This document shows, in pieces, positions 8,817 through 19,084 of a stretch of DNA of 64,000 nucleotides. Below the pieces are notes generated by a model that saw nothing but the letters and a program-made list of their open reading frames with translations, made no database searches and was not told the origin of the DNA. Position 1 is the stretch's first letter. Every line of letters begins with the position of its first letter. The stretch is from positions 806,001-870,000 of the forward strand of contig JAACMV010000017.1 of NCBI GenBank assembly GCA_010909725.1. The letters are read 5' to 3'. Made by a program: the position numbers and the translations under genes. This DNA comes from Picochlorum sp. 'celeri'. Taxonomy: Eukaryota; Chlorophyta; Trebouxiophyceae.

Positions 8817-9929
8817 TTATCGCAAAGAATGCCATCTATCTCTCCTGCAATGATTCATGGCTGTGAGGATGGCGTCTTCAACATTGTCCACTACGATATG
8901 TGCTGGGTCAACAGAGCAGTTGAAGCCACCATTGAAGACTCCGGTTCGAACAAGAACGCTAACCCAGGGATCGCCTTGTTGATTAGCTCCTCTGATATCC
9001 GCAGAAGGGTTGTCCCCAATAGCGAAAATTTTCGAGCATGTGGGTGCATTCCACAGTTTTGATGCTTGAGCTTGGAGTGCGTCTTCAGCAAGCAAATATG
9101 CTTCCCTGTGTGGCTTTCCAAACACTCTATACGCTAGATTCATTCCAGTTCTATCTCTATATAGTGCCTCCAAACATGACGTGAAAGATCCCAGGCCCAA
9201 TCGAGGGGTAGGAAATTCATTGGACCAAACTGAATCCCCATGTGAAATGAACAACTGGGGCTGCTGTCTTCGGCTGTTCAGGTTTTCATTTGTTCCACCA
9301 AAAACCCCACCGTATAGCAGCAGATCTAGTATGACTTGAATTTCCAAGTACCAGTCCGAAGGGTCAGTAAATATCATTATCGCTTCTATTGGATTCTGTT
9401 CAGTCCCATACCGTGGCACTCCCTCAGAGTCTGCATGCATGCTCTCTGCGTTCATAAAAGGTACACATGATGGATTTCTTTGTATCAATTGCTTTGATGA
9501 TATGATGTGAGAATACCCATAGTGCCTCGCAACATGTTGCGAGTCACCCCTTCCAACAACAAGTACAGGCTTGGACTGAAACTTTGAACTGAGCTTACGA
9601 AAAGGAGAATGGCTCAGAATCATCTGCTCGGGATCTATCTGAATCCCAAACATAGATGCCAACTGTTTAGATCGATCACTCTCCGTGATACCACCTCCAT
9701 TGGTTAGGTATGCCACAGGCATCCTGGGCTTTCCATTTGAGTTGTGCAGAATCTCTAGTGCCCTTTGAGCTTCTGGCAATGCTCTGCTTCCTTTTGTAAG
9801 AACCCCATCGATATCAAAACAGAAACCTATTCTTTCAGACTCAGTGAGAGATGATAACAACCTCCTGATGATGAAAAAATAGCTCCGAGAACTCTGTCCA
9901 ACTCCACTTCTTCTCATGGCATGTGTCAC
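8817..9929 (-). CDS. HDHD5: HAD-superfamily hydrolase of the HDHD5/CECR5 family, probably mitochondrial
   Basis: A single-exon ORF of 370 aa. The HAD motif I is FCFDIDGVLTKG at about residues 37-48. VAYLTNGGG is motif II, and GKPHREAYLLAE with FAIGDNPSADIRGA gives motifs III and IV. The long cap insertion and the C-terminal WVSVLVRTGVF match the CECR5-type subfamily; its substrate is not known. The N-terminus (MTHAMRRSGVGQSSRSYFF then IIRRLLSSL) is basic and amphipathic like a mitochondrial presequence. Confidence 0.88.
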   Translation of the reverse strand: MTHAMRRSGVGQSSRSYFFIIRRLLSSLTESERIGFCFDIDGVLTKGSRALPEAQRALEILHNSNGKPRMPVAYLTNGGGITESDRSKQLASMFGIQIDPEQMILSHSPFRKLSSKFQSKPVLVVGRGDSQHVARHYGYSHIISSKQLIQRNPSCVPFMNAESMHADSEGVPRYGTEQNPIEAIMIFTDPSDWYLEIQVILDLLLYGGVFGGTNENLNSRRQQPQLFISHGDSVWSNEFPTPRLGLGSFTSCLEALYRDRTGMNLAYRVFGKPHREAYLLAEDALQAQASKLWNAPTCSKIFAIGDNPSADIRGANQQGDPWVSVLVRTGVFNGGFNCSVDPAHIVVDNVEDAILTAMNHCRRDRWHSLR

Positions 9930-10438
9930 TTCAACATCTGGCCCCGTCGCCTGAGAGCGGGTATTAAAAGTGATGAATCAACTACAGAATATCATAGCAA
10001 TTATTCTGTCTCACAGTGGCATCTCTATTATCTTTGTTGGACCGAATGCAGTTGGCCAAAGGGGCTATTGATGGTTTCAGCCCCAAGACTTTCTTTTCCT
10101 GAACGTGTTTCATTCACGTTACCGTCCAACATGACCCTTGATAGGGCATGCAGAATACGCACGAGCGCTGCAACACACTCCTGTCCCGTGGGGATTTGGA
10201 CCCATCGTATGTCCTCGAAAATGGTTATAAATTGAGAAAATTCCATGACAAATCACGTCTGAGAATATGACTGTTATTGTATGATTCAGCCTGTCAGAAA
10301 GATTCTAGAAACAGCACACGGCTCAGTCTAGGAGACATCGACGACGCCGAGTGGCCGTTTTTAGTGCCTCGTTTGGTTTTGAAATAATTTGACTGTACTA
10401 GATAGCCTATTATTTTCAAGCGTGTCACGATACAGGGC
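9930..10438. other. Divergent region HDHD5-like / bZIP with one weak small ORF
   Basis: This is 509 bp between two divergent starts. Apart from the weak minus-strand ORF at 10028-10246, nothing was recognised. Confidence 0.4.
10028..10246 (-). CDS. Possible small protein, 72 aa, unidentified
   Basis: The ORF starts with ATG (MEFSQFITIFEDIRW) and has a balanced composition, with a central amphipathic helix (QECVAALVRILHALSRVML). No family was recognised. It fills the gap upstream of the HDHD5-like gene on the same strand. It could be a genuine small gene, an exon, or chance. Confidence 0.3.
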   Translation of the reverse strand: MEFSQFITIFEDIRWVQIPTGQECVAALVRILHALSRVMLDGNVNETRSGKESLGAETINSPFGQLHSVQQR

Positions 10439-12109
10439 ATGGCAGACTTTGAATTGGGCAAAGATCCGCAGGTGAGTTTAGAAACACCTGCCGCTTCAGC
10501 ATATCCCGTTATTAACGAACGGATGTTTATATAATAAACTAATGTGATATTATTTTTACTACAGATGGCGGATTTGGGACTTGAAGCGGACCCTGCCTTT
10601 TTTCCTGGTCTCGAAGAGTTGCCTCCTGATTTATTGAGCTCTGATCTCACTCGTGAATTAGATTTGGACGATTTGCTGGCGATATTTGACGGAGATGAGG
10701 TTGGCAGAGATATGACAACGCCTACGGATGTTGGTACAGCATCTCAGACTGGAAATGCAGCAACGCCTTCCACTTCGGAGAGTGGAAGCAGGAATACCGC
10801 TGGTAGATCTTCGTCAGACAAAGAAGGTATATCGAAAGAAACCGAGATCAAAGATGATAAAGAGAGGCTGGAGGAAGAGAAGAGGTTGGCTAGGATGAAA
10901 AGGAATAGAGAAAATGCACATCTGTCCAGGCTTCGGAAAAAGGAGCAACTCATGAATTTGCAACGTTCTTGCCAAGAATTGAAGAAACAGAATTCGCAAC
11001 TGAATTTGTTTATTCAACGATTAGCCGCCGAGAATTGTCTGCTCCGACATCATCTGAAGGATGTCTGTCAGGCTGCTAAATTGGCTGTCCCAGATGTCCC
11101 CACTGCTCTGAAGCCATCTCAATCTGACGCAAAAGGTGCTCCAGTGGCTAAATGCATCACCATTCCAGATGCAAAAGGGACCGCCAATAGGTCAGATGGA
11201 GCGTCTGGTGCTTCCTCGTCCCAGACACAAGGTGCAGTGGACTCTGCGGTGCAACCTAGGAATTCCAAGAGGAAGAAGATTGGAGGGACTGGTGCAGCAT
11301 TTTTGACTCTTTTCTCGTTGTTTTTATTCATGAGCCCAATAAGTATTAGAAAGACAGATCAGGTGGTTTCGGCATCTGTTGGATATTTGCCGGAAGGAGG
11401 CCATTCATCCTCCCAACAGAGGCCACTGCTGACACAGAAGGGAAGGAGCCTCATGATGGTTCATGAGAGCAACGCCGAGGAGGCCAATCTATCAGACTAT
11501 TTCAATGAAACTGTTCATGCTCTATTGAATGATCAGGGAGTACAAGAGCTTCCAAAGCATGCTCTTGCAAATCTCAAAGATATTGCACCTGCTGCTCTTG
11601 CTCTTGACAAGGCAGACTCTGATATTGAAAAGAACACCCTTCCTGCTGCCACCGCTTTCCCAGCGTTGACAGAAAGAATATTTGAATCAGCGGGGCTCGA
11701 GGCTCCACAAATGTGCAGAAAGGTCTTTGAATTCCATGCAGATGATGTTCCCGCAAAGAATAGACTTCGGAGCAAAAGGAGCATTGAAAAGTACGTCATG
11801 GGAACTCACGGGTTCAAAGGTAGATCAAGCGGCTTAAAACTCCACCCAGATGATAGTACTCAGGAAAATGAAGAGCCTGTTCGCCTCTTGGATGTGCCTA
11901 AAGACACTGACCAGCATCAGGAAGATGATGTTCTCCTCCCAGCTCGCGTGCAAGAACCTCTCCTCGTTTCCCTGCTATTACCGGCAAATTTGAGTAGAAG
12001 TTCTAGAGCAGGAATTTCTGCGATTGATCAGCTGTATGTGGTCATCCTGAACCCACAGAATACATTCAGCACCTATGTTTGTGATCTCCCTCGCTCCCTG
12101 ATTGTTTGA
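10439..12109 (+). CDS. Membrane-tethered bZIP transcription factor (ATF6 / plant bZIP28-like layout)
   Basis: Exon 1 is 10439-10471 (MADFELGKDPQ) and exon 2 is 10565-12109, with a 93-nt intron (donor GTGAGT). The protein is 525 aa. An acidic N-terminal region is followed by a basic region (RMKRNRENAHLSRLRKKEQL, about residues 117-136) and a leucine zipper with leucine, phenylalanine and glutamine heptad positions. A single hydrophobic segment (FLTLFSLFLFMSPI, about 255-270) is preceded by basic KRKK, which predicts a type II orientation with a lumenal tail of about 255 aa. This layout fits ER-stress factors released by site-1/site-2 proteases. A dibasic RSKRS lies in the tail, but a canonical S1P site was not identified. 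An ER-stress role is an inference from layout. Confidence 0.82.
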
Positions 12110-12425
12110 CATATTGATATTGATACCCTCTCCATTTCGTTATAATGATTTTAAATGTTGATAGAACCCATTAACTCCTACAATAAAGTCCACAGAGTGC
12201 CAAACCATGCATCGTTTGGCCCTGTCACCCACTAGCCGGGATGTCCCATGTGGATGTGCATATCGTCTGTTTAGGACCACGCGATGGACCACGGGCAATC
12301 CGAGCAATGCAAGGCTTCATATAGCACGAGGATTCCATCGGATGGAGACAAACGTAAATTTTATTACCTTAATCTATTATTCTTGAATAGATTTTACGAA
12401 AGAAATCGCATTTATCGACAGACTG
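12110..12425. other. Intergenic region upstream of FtsH
   Basis: Two short frames run here (an ATG at 12208, and one from 12284 to 12493 ending in [13 protein letters not shown]). The second overlaps the proposed FtsH exon 1 in another frame. Neither could be joined into a recognisable protein. Confidence 0.35.
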
Positions 12426-14812
12426 ATGATGCTCGCAAACTCTTTGAGCCATTCAACCACACGATGTGGGTTGAAGGCTTTGAGCACTTCTAGGACTCAA
12501 AGTATGTTCAATGGATAATTTTATGTGGTGAAAATGGCATCATTTGTGATGTAGTAGGTGATGCGTTGCTTGTGTGGGGTTGGAGGATACAGGATGTGAT
12601 ACTGATTGTTCACCTCGTCATGGTAATCTACGGCATTTTTATACCTACTTTATTGACTATGATTGATTTTACATCTTGCAGGACCTGCATTCTGCAGAAT
12701 GGCCCATGGAAGGGTCAGAAATGTTGCCGTCAGGGCAGAAATTGAGGTACGTATGGATGGGAGATGGACAGAATCCAAATTGCAATTGCTTACGCTATTT
12801 TTATGATGTGTAGGGTGAAGATCAGGTGACTTCAAGACGCCAGCTTGCCAGGTACGTCGTCAAAGTGATCTTGGGTTCCTTTCAGGATCTGCTAATAACG
12901 AGTGATTGATACTTTTTGCAGTCTTCTTGCCGGAGCTGGTGCTTTGAGTACTTTTGCTGGAGCTGCCAAGGCTGATGATGCGACGAATGTTGCCTCGTCC
13001 AGAATGTCCTATTCCAGATTCCTGGAGTACTTGGATATGGGACGGGTGAAGAAGGTTGATCTGTATGAGAATGGAACCATTGCCATTGTTGAAGCTGTTT
13101 CTCCAGAATTAGGAAACAGAGTACAGCGTGTGCGTGTTCAGCTCCCTGGAACATCCAGTGAACTTTTGCAGAAGTTCAGAGAGAAGAAGGTGGATTTCGC
13201 CGCCCATGCCCAGCAGGAGGATGGGGGCTCAATTTTCCTGAGTCTGATTGGTAACTTGGCGTTCCCATTGCTTCTTGTTGGAGGTCTTTTCTTATTGTCC
13301 AGGAGGGGTGGAGGCCCAATGGGACCAGGTGGTCCAGGGAACCCCATGGCATTCGGAAAGAGCAAGGCCAGATTCCAGATGGAACCAAACACTGGAGTGA
13401 CTTTCGGAGACGTCGCTGGAGTTGATGAAGCAAAGCAGGATTTCCAGGAAATCGTGGAATTCTTGAAGAAGCCAGAGCGTTTCACAGCCGTTGGCGCCAA
13501 AATCCCAAAGGGATGCCTCTTGGTTGGCCCACCAGGTACTGGTAAGACTCTTCTGGCCAAGGCTATTGCAGGAGAGGCAGGAGTGCCATTCTTCTCAATT
13601 TCAGGATCCGAATTCGTTGAAATGTTTGTCGGTGTTGGTGCATCCCGTGTGAGGGATCTTTTCAAAAAGGCCAAGGAGAATGCCCCTTGCATAGTCTTTA
13701 TCGATGAGATTGATGCTGTTGGTAGATCTCGTGGTACAGGTGTTGGTGGAGGAAACGACGAAAGAGAGCAAACATTGAACCAGCTCTTGACAGAGATGGA
13801 TGGATTTGAAGGTAATACTGGTATTATCGTGGTTGCAGCCACGAACAGAGCTGATATCTTGGATAATGCCCTTCTCCGCCCAGGAAGATTTGACCGTCAA
13901 GTGACAGTTGATGTGCCAGACCAGGGTGGACGTCTCTCGATTCTCCAGGTACACGCTAGAAATAAGAAATTGGGTGATGACTTGGACTTGAAAGAGGTTG
14001 CCCTGAGAACACCAGGTTTTTCTGGAGCTGACTTGTCAAACTTGATGAATGAGGCTGCAATTCTGGCTGGACGCAGAAACAAGGAATCTATTTCACAGGC
14101 TGAAATTGATGATTCAATTGATCGCATTGTTGCTGGTATGGAGGGAACACGAATGACTGATGGAAGATCAAAAATGCTGGTGGCATACCACGAAGTTGGG
14201 CATGCCTTGTGTGCCACATTGACTCCAGGCCATGACCCAGTGCAGAAGGTCACCTTGATCCCAAGGGGACAGGCTCGTGGTCTCACATGGTTCCTTCCAG
14301 GAGAGGACCCTTCATTGATCTCTAAGGCGCAGATTTTCGCACGAATTGTGGGAGCCTTGGGTGGCCGAGCCGCAGAGGAGGTTGTCTTTGGAGATGCTGA
14401 GGTAACCACAGGCGCCTCTAGTGACTTGCAACAGGTAACAAACATGGCTAGAGCCATGGTTATCAACTATGGATTCTCTGAGATTGGTCCATTCTCCCTT
14501 CAAGACCCATCAGCCCAGAGCCAGGACATGATCATGAGAATGATGGCACGCAACTCCATCTCCGAGTCCTTGCAGGGTAGAATCGATACAGCAGTCAAAG
14601 AAATTGCCCAGGATGCCTACGAAGTGGCCCTGAAACACATGCAGGAAAACAGAGAAGCTGTGGACAAGATTGTGGAAGTGCTGCTGGAGAAGGAAACAAT
14701 GGGCGGTGATGAGTTCAGAGACATCCTCCAAAAGTACACCCAAATTCCACAAGTCAACATTGATGCCGTTGAGAAGCAGAAGAGCCCAGAGGGAAACCTC
14801 CTGACAGCTTGA
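12426..14812 (+). CDS. FTSH: Thylakoid FtsH metalloprotease, type-B (FtsH2/FtsH8-like), four exons
   Basis: An AAA+ zinc protease that degrades damaged D1 and other thylakoid proteins during photosystem II repair. Exons are 12426-12501, 12682-12746, 12814-12851 and 12922-14812. Introns are 180, 67 and 70 nt (donors GTATGT, GTACGT, GTACGT). The joins give 689 aa. Exon 1 supplies a serine/threonine-rich plastid transit peptide ([17 protein letters not shown]). A twin-arginine lumen-type signal follows ([15 protein letters not shown] to AKADD), then a second hydrophobic segment ([12 protein letters not shown]). Walker A GPPGTGKT is at about residue 262, Walker [11 protein letters not shown] at about 318, and the zinc motif HEVGH at about 482. 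Exon 1 is the least certain part because another frame is open over it. TGTAA signals lie at 14822 and 14856. Confidence 0.93.
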
Positions 14813-15111
14813 GGAGTCTATTGTAAACCCATGCTAAAATTTTCGAGTTATATTCTGTAAAATCAATTGAGAATTTTTATTGAGAAACAAAACAAAAAGA
14901 TTACAGGGTTGGGTACCCAAAACGTATCCTCTCCTTGGCCGGCACTCTCTCACCCAGAGAGGACAGGATTCACCAATGGATACATCTGCCCTATGTATAC
15001 AATAGCCCACATCATCCAACAACAAAACACGGCAGTACCCACCAAGAGCTGAGGCAATCTGCACAGCATTGAACGGTCACTCATCCCATGAACCAACGCT
15101 TTCAATGACAC
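14813..15111. other. 3' flank of FtsH
   Basis: Contains two TGTAA poly(A)-like motifs (14822-14826 and 14856-14860). No gene was recognised. Confidence 0.5.
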
Positions 15112-15450
15112 TCATATCCCCACGTACAGAGTATTTTTATTATTGAACCTATTATCTAATCTCTCTCTTCTATATTGCTTGCCAAGAATACCCTCAACGC
15201 CAAGAAACCCGACAACTTCCAAGCACGCAAAGATGAGGCTACCCAGCCAGAAACCCATACTTTTACCCACCACTGATGTGTAATATATACTATGAGTGAG
15301 TGGAAAATGAAATACCAATGCACATCGCATGAGACTCCCTGTGTTCACATTCGTGGCTATTCCAAGAAGTAAGAACGTGTCCTTCCCATCCAAGAACCTC
15401 AATGATAGGACTTGGTACCACAGCGGTGTTTGCCCATGAGCCCTCGAGTA
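15112..15450 (-). CDS. Possible membrane protein or terminal exon, unidentified
   Basis: Open from an ATG at 15450 to TGA at 15112-15114 (112 aa). The frame has two hydrophobic stretches (FLLLGIATNVNTGSLM and FWLGSLIFACLEVVGFLGV) and a charged tail (KQYRRERLDNRFNNK). This could be a two-helix membrane protein or the last exon of a gene whose 5' part lies between 15490 and 15900. No homology was recognised. Confidence 0.35.
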   Translation of the reverse strand, partial: YSRAHGQTPLWYQVLSLRFLDGKDTFLLLGIATNVNTGSLMRCALVFHFPLTHSIYYTSVVGKSMGFWLGSLIFACLEVVGFLGVEGILGKQYRRERLDNRFNNKNTLYVGI

Positions 15451-15489
15451 CATGCCGTCGTCTCTGCTACTCGGCCCTACCGTATTCAA

Positions 15490-15952
15490 TTTCTCATTTT
15501 ACTATAATTATAGATACCAGGTAAGAAATCATTTTGATGGAAAAGTAGGAGAGAAACCAGTCGAATGGCAGCGATATCAGTCAGAACTGAGCAACTCTCA
15601 TGTGCGGCGAATTCTTCTGTCGTCTGGCAGCGTGATGAGTGCAAGAAAGCTAGATCTAGTGATATATATCACATATTTCTATTCATGAGGATCAATTTTG
15701 CGGGCTTTTGTGTCATATATCGAGCAGTATGACGAATAGAGAGTGACGGTGACGGCTGGCGTCTCTCAAAGTTGCACCATCAAAGAGTACTCTTGATGGG
15801 AACGGAGTGAGGGAGGACGTCGACGGCCGCACTCTCCCGCGAATGTGTGCTCTTTTCCCAATGAATAGGACATGGTTTCTCTCCTATGAGATATATTGGA
15901 GTAGTATAGTGGCTGACTGGTCATATTTTGTTTCATTGTAGACGTATTCACC
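15490..15952. other. Upstream region of the eS1 gene
   Basis: Probably the promoter and 5' UTR of the ribosomal protein gene. A pyrimidine-rich stretch ending in TTTCATTGTAG at 15931-15941, eleven bases before the ATG, looks like a splice acceptor. It suggests a 5' UTR intron. Confidence 0.4.
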
Positions 15953-16904
15953 ATGGCTGTGGGAAAGAATAAACGTTTGTCCAAGGGAAAGAAGGGAGGA
16001 AAGAAGAAGGCGTACGTTTCTTTTTAGAATGATTGAATAAATTGATTGAACAATGAACGATGGATTGGTGTGATCCAAATCGGAGTTTGGGGGATATTCG
16101 TTGTCGCCAGTCTGGGCGTCGGCGGAATCCGCCATTGTCGTTTTCGAACCATCATCTGACTTGTACTCTATTGAATACGTTTGCAGTCAGGATCCATTCG
16201 CAAAGAAGGATTGGTATGATATTAAGGCACCAACAATCTTCAACGTGAAGAACATCGGAAAGACCTTGGTGACTCGTACTCAGGGTACTAAGATTGCCTC
16301 CGATGGGCTCAAGGGAAGAGTCATCAATGTATCCCTTGCAGATTTGCAGAAGAATGAGGCTGATGCCTACCGTAATGTCAAGCTTCGTGTAGAAGACGTG
16401 CAGGGCCGCAACTGCCTGACTCACTTCTATGGAATGGACCTCACCACAGACAAGCTCCGCTCTCTTGTCCGCAAGTGGCAGACTTTGATCGAGGCTCACG
16501 TCGATGTTAAGACCACCGATAACTATTATCTTCGCATGTTCTGCATTGGCTTCACAAAGAAGCGCCAGGGTCAGGTAAAGAAGACTGCGTATGCTCGCAG
16601 TTCTCAGATCCGTCAGATCCGTGCCAAGATGGTTGAAATCATGACTAGAGAAGCCACTTCTTGTGATCTTAAGGAATTGGTAGGAAAGTTTATCCCAGAA
16701 GCTATTGGTAAAGAAATTGAGAAGGCTTGCCAAGGAATTTATCCTCTTCAGAATGTCTTTGTCCGCAAGGTGAAGCTCCTGAGAGCTCCAAAGTTTGATC
16801 TCAACAAGCTCATGGAAGTGCACGGTGATTATTCCGCCGAGGTTAGCGAAGTGATTGAGAGACCAGCTGAGCCAATCGTTGGAGATGTCGCTGAAGAAGA
16901 GTAA
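15953..16904 (+). CDS. RPS3A: 40S ribosomal protein eS1 (RPS3A)
   Basis: Exon 1 is 15953-16011 ([19 protein letters not shown]) and exon 2 is 16187-16904. The 175-nt intron has donor GTACGT. The join is phase-consistent and gives 258 aa, close to the usual 260-265. Hallmarks are [32 protein letters not shown], and the ending with an acidic tail. The protein sits on the 40S platform near the mRNA exit. A TGTAA signal lies 35 bp after the stop at 16939-16943. Confidence 0.97.
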
Positions 16905-17263
16905 CTATGTATTAGAGTAGACAACTATTTGTTGTGAATGTAAAAATATAATCAATAATAATAATAGTAATTATTGTTATTATCGCTTGCTTCAGTCAAT
17001 CTGCAGTAGCATATTGTGTGATGACAAAATGTATCAACTCTGTCAAAATACGAGAGACCTGTTGATATTATTTGTGGACTCGAAACGGTCAGAGTGGTGC
17101 ATGAAACCATTTCAGCATTACATATCTCAGAACAGGTCTGTGGTAATGTTCTATCATCATACCGTAATGTCCCTACCAAAATAGCATCTCGTGCACACAA
17201 ACTACAAAAGAGCGCACCATTTATTTGTTGCATGATATGTCATGGTCCCAGGAACCTGTACAT
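16905..17263. other. Intergenic region between eS1 and RNase MRP RNA
   Basis: Holds the eS1 3' UTR with an AT-rich TAATAATAATAG stretch at 16952-16968. Nothing else was recognised. Confidence 0.4.
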
Positions 17264-17269
17264 AAAAAA
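17264..17269 (-). terminator. RNA polymerase III T6 terminator of RNase MRP RNA
   Basis: A run of six T on the minus strand directly after the P1-like closing helix. Confidence 0.7.
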
Positions 17270-17522
17270 GAGGGGGGACGTCAGTGCAAGAATAAGCCCC
17301 GTTCTGTTCACAATATTATACCAATGGCATAATATTGCTGGCCACATAACTGTAACTATGGCGAACTGCCACACCGCCGATCACATGTGATCGGCAGGAG
17401 TGGGTCTTTCCCTCTCGGGATGGCACTCTCTGCCTGGTCGCCCGGGGACTTTCACCCAGCATTCTCACCCTAATCATAACAATCAGGGATACGCCGAAGT
17501 GGCCCTTCGCACTGCGCCCTTA
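17264..17522 (-). ncRNA. RMRP: RNase MRP RNA
   Basis: On the minus strand three conserved blocks occur in the right order. CR-I reads GGGTGAAAGTCCCCGGG (17457-17441). The MRP-specific GCAGAGAGTGCCA follows (17433-17421). CR-V reads ACGGGGCTTATTCTT (17302-17288). The second block distinguishes MRP from RNase P. The two ends pair: GGGCGCAGTGC near the 5' end against GCACTGACGTCCC near the 3' end. A 20-bp palindrome at 17376-17395 would form a long hairpin. Six T residues follow the 3' end, as expected for RNA polymerase III. The RNA would process pre-rRNA in ITS1. The ends are approximate. Confidence 0.88.
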
Positions 17523-18754
17523 CCTTGCAATATATTCATTCGTTGAAAAGAGCCTGCACTCAACAGCAACAGGTTATGAACAAACGTGTCATACTAGCAC
17601 AAAGCCATCAGATAGTGGTGCATGTTAAAGATTCATCCCGTGATCAGGTGATTCAATTATGGATGGAATATCTTCACCGGCCTTGTCTTTTTTGTATACT
17701 GTACAGATAGATATCCGCTTACGTACCCACTTGCTGTACATGCAGCAGCACGTATCAAAAACAAAAAAATTGAATGAATGCCCCTGCACCGCATTCAAAA
17801 AGAGTTTAGACATAGCACGCTAGAATTCGCTGTGACCAATGAAACTCTCAGTTCAGGTCTCCAAATAATTTCTTCTACAGCGTCGTGTCGACTTCAGTAG
17901 AACGAAAGTTATTTTTTCACATCAGTGAGTTTCCCACAAGCAGCCAGCATCAGCAGAAATTGTCGTCTCATTGGCATTGTATTCATGCCTCTGAAGGTGT
18001 CCTAAGATTTTGTTTTTGATTTCTTCTTCATATGCTCGCATACAACAACACTGTCCTTTGCGAGAGTCAGAAAGAACGCAGCGATATGGTTTCATCATCT
18101 TGAACATCAGGATGTGTGAAACTATCCAATCTTCATCCTCTCACAAAGCGGCAGATCTACACATATCAATACTACTCACCCTGAACATGAACAGAATGTT
18201 GCCAACAAGAGTAACCTCCTTTCATCACGAGGATACCTCTGACTCGCTCCTACAGCAGCCTCAAAGAGCCCTACAGACCCACATTCAAAACGTCAGTCAG
18301 AAGGCATATAAGCGTTACGATATATAATTACAGCGCATCTACTGTATACCAAACGTATACAGAAGCGATACACGGCAATCGTTCATCTTGTCAGCTGGTT
18401 TGGGACGGTTTTTCCCTCATTGGAAAACAGGGATCCGCACGGAGAATATACTGACGTATGGCCTTCTACCCAAACCCTCAGGATATGCTATAATATCAAC
18501 ATTGTGTATTCCGTTCTCAAAGATTAATGTGTACCATCATCGGGATATACAGGGGCCCTTCGCTGGGCCGCATTCAAAAAGCGGCATGCAGAAAAAAAGA
18601 ATCAAGCACATCAAGTTCAAAACACACCTTCAATCCCCAATATATTAATCACATGTTTTTCATAATTGCTATCGATAGGGAATATACATTGCAAAGAGAG
18701 TTTTTGCAATGCCCATTCCCGGATCCGGGGCCAAGTGGCAAGAGCCGTTCTAAG
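17523..18754. other. Gene-poor region left of the transposon
   Basis: No coding frame or RNA gene was supported in about 1.2 kb. An AATATATTGC stretch just upstream of the RNase MRP 5' end (17525-17535) may be part of its promoter. A small GGGCCC-TTCGCT-GGGCC hairpin lies near 18553-18570. Confidence 0.4.
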
Positions 18755-18804
18755 GCGCATGGAAATTGGCTCAAAAATGGGGTTCTCGGATCGCCGTCGG
18801 GTCA
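18755..18804 (+). repeat. Left inverted segment of the KDZ element
   Basis: Contains GCGCATGG, a GGCT-AAAAA stretch and CCGTCGGGTCA (18794-18804) in the same order as the reverse complement of 25986-26049. The 8-bp and 11-bp blocks are identical and the middle is diverged. Confidence 0.5.
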
Positions 18805-19084
18805 GTCGTCGGTGCCCTCGGGTGGGCCTGGGACCAAAACTCCTGACCTGCACAGTGCATCTTTTATTCCGCTGATTGCTCAGAAATGCTTCAAATAATT
18901 CCAAATATCTATTTTTAAATTGGAGTAGCATTTGGTTACAGGTGTTGTGGCACGTGTGCAGACCGTTGTCAGCACCGAGCCCGGTTGATTGCGCTGGGCT
19001 GTACAGGGCGATATAGCACGCCACCGACGCCATACAAACTAAACTAACTAATATTGAAATATATATAGTACTTTCATGGCGTAA

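Noticed and set aside
12208..12400. Arginine-rich frame resembling a mitochondrial presequence
   Set aside because: It stops after about 60 codons and no phase-consistent splice to a following exon was found.
18717..18860. GC-rich, structured segment suspected to be an snRNA or telomerase RNA
   Set aside because: No Sm site, template or known snRNA motif in order; better explained as the element end.
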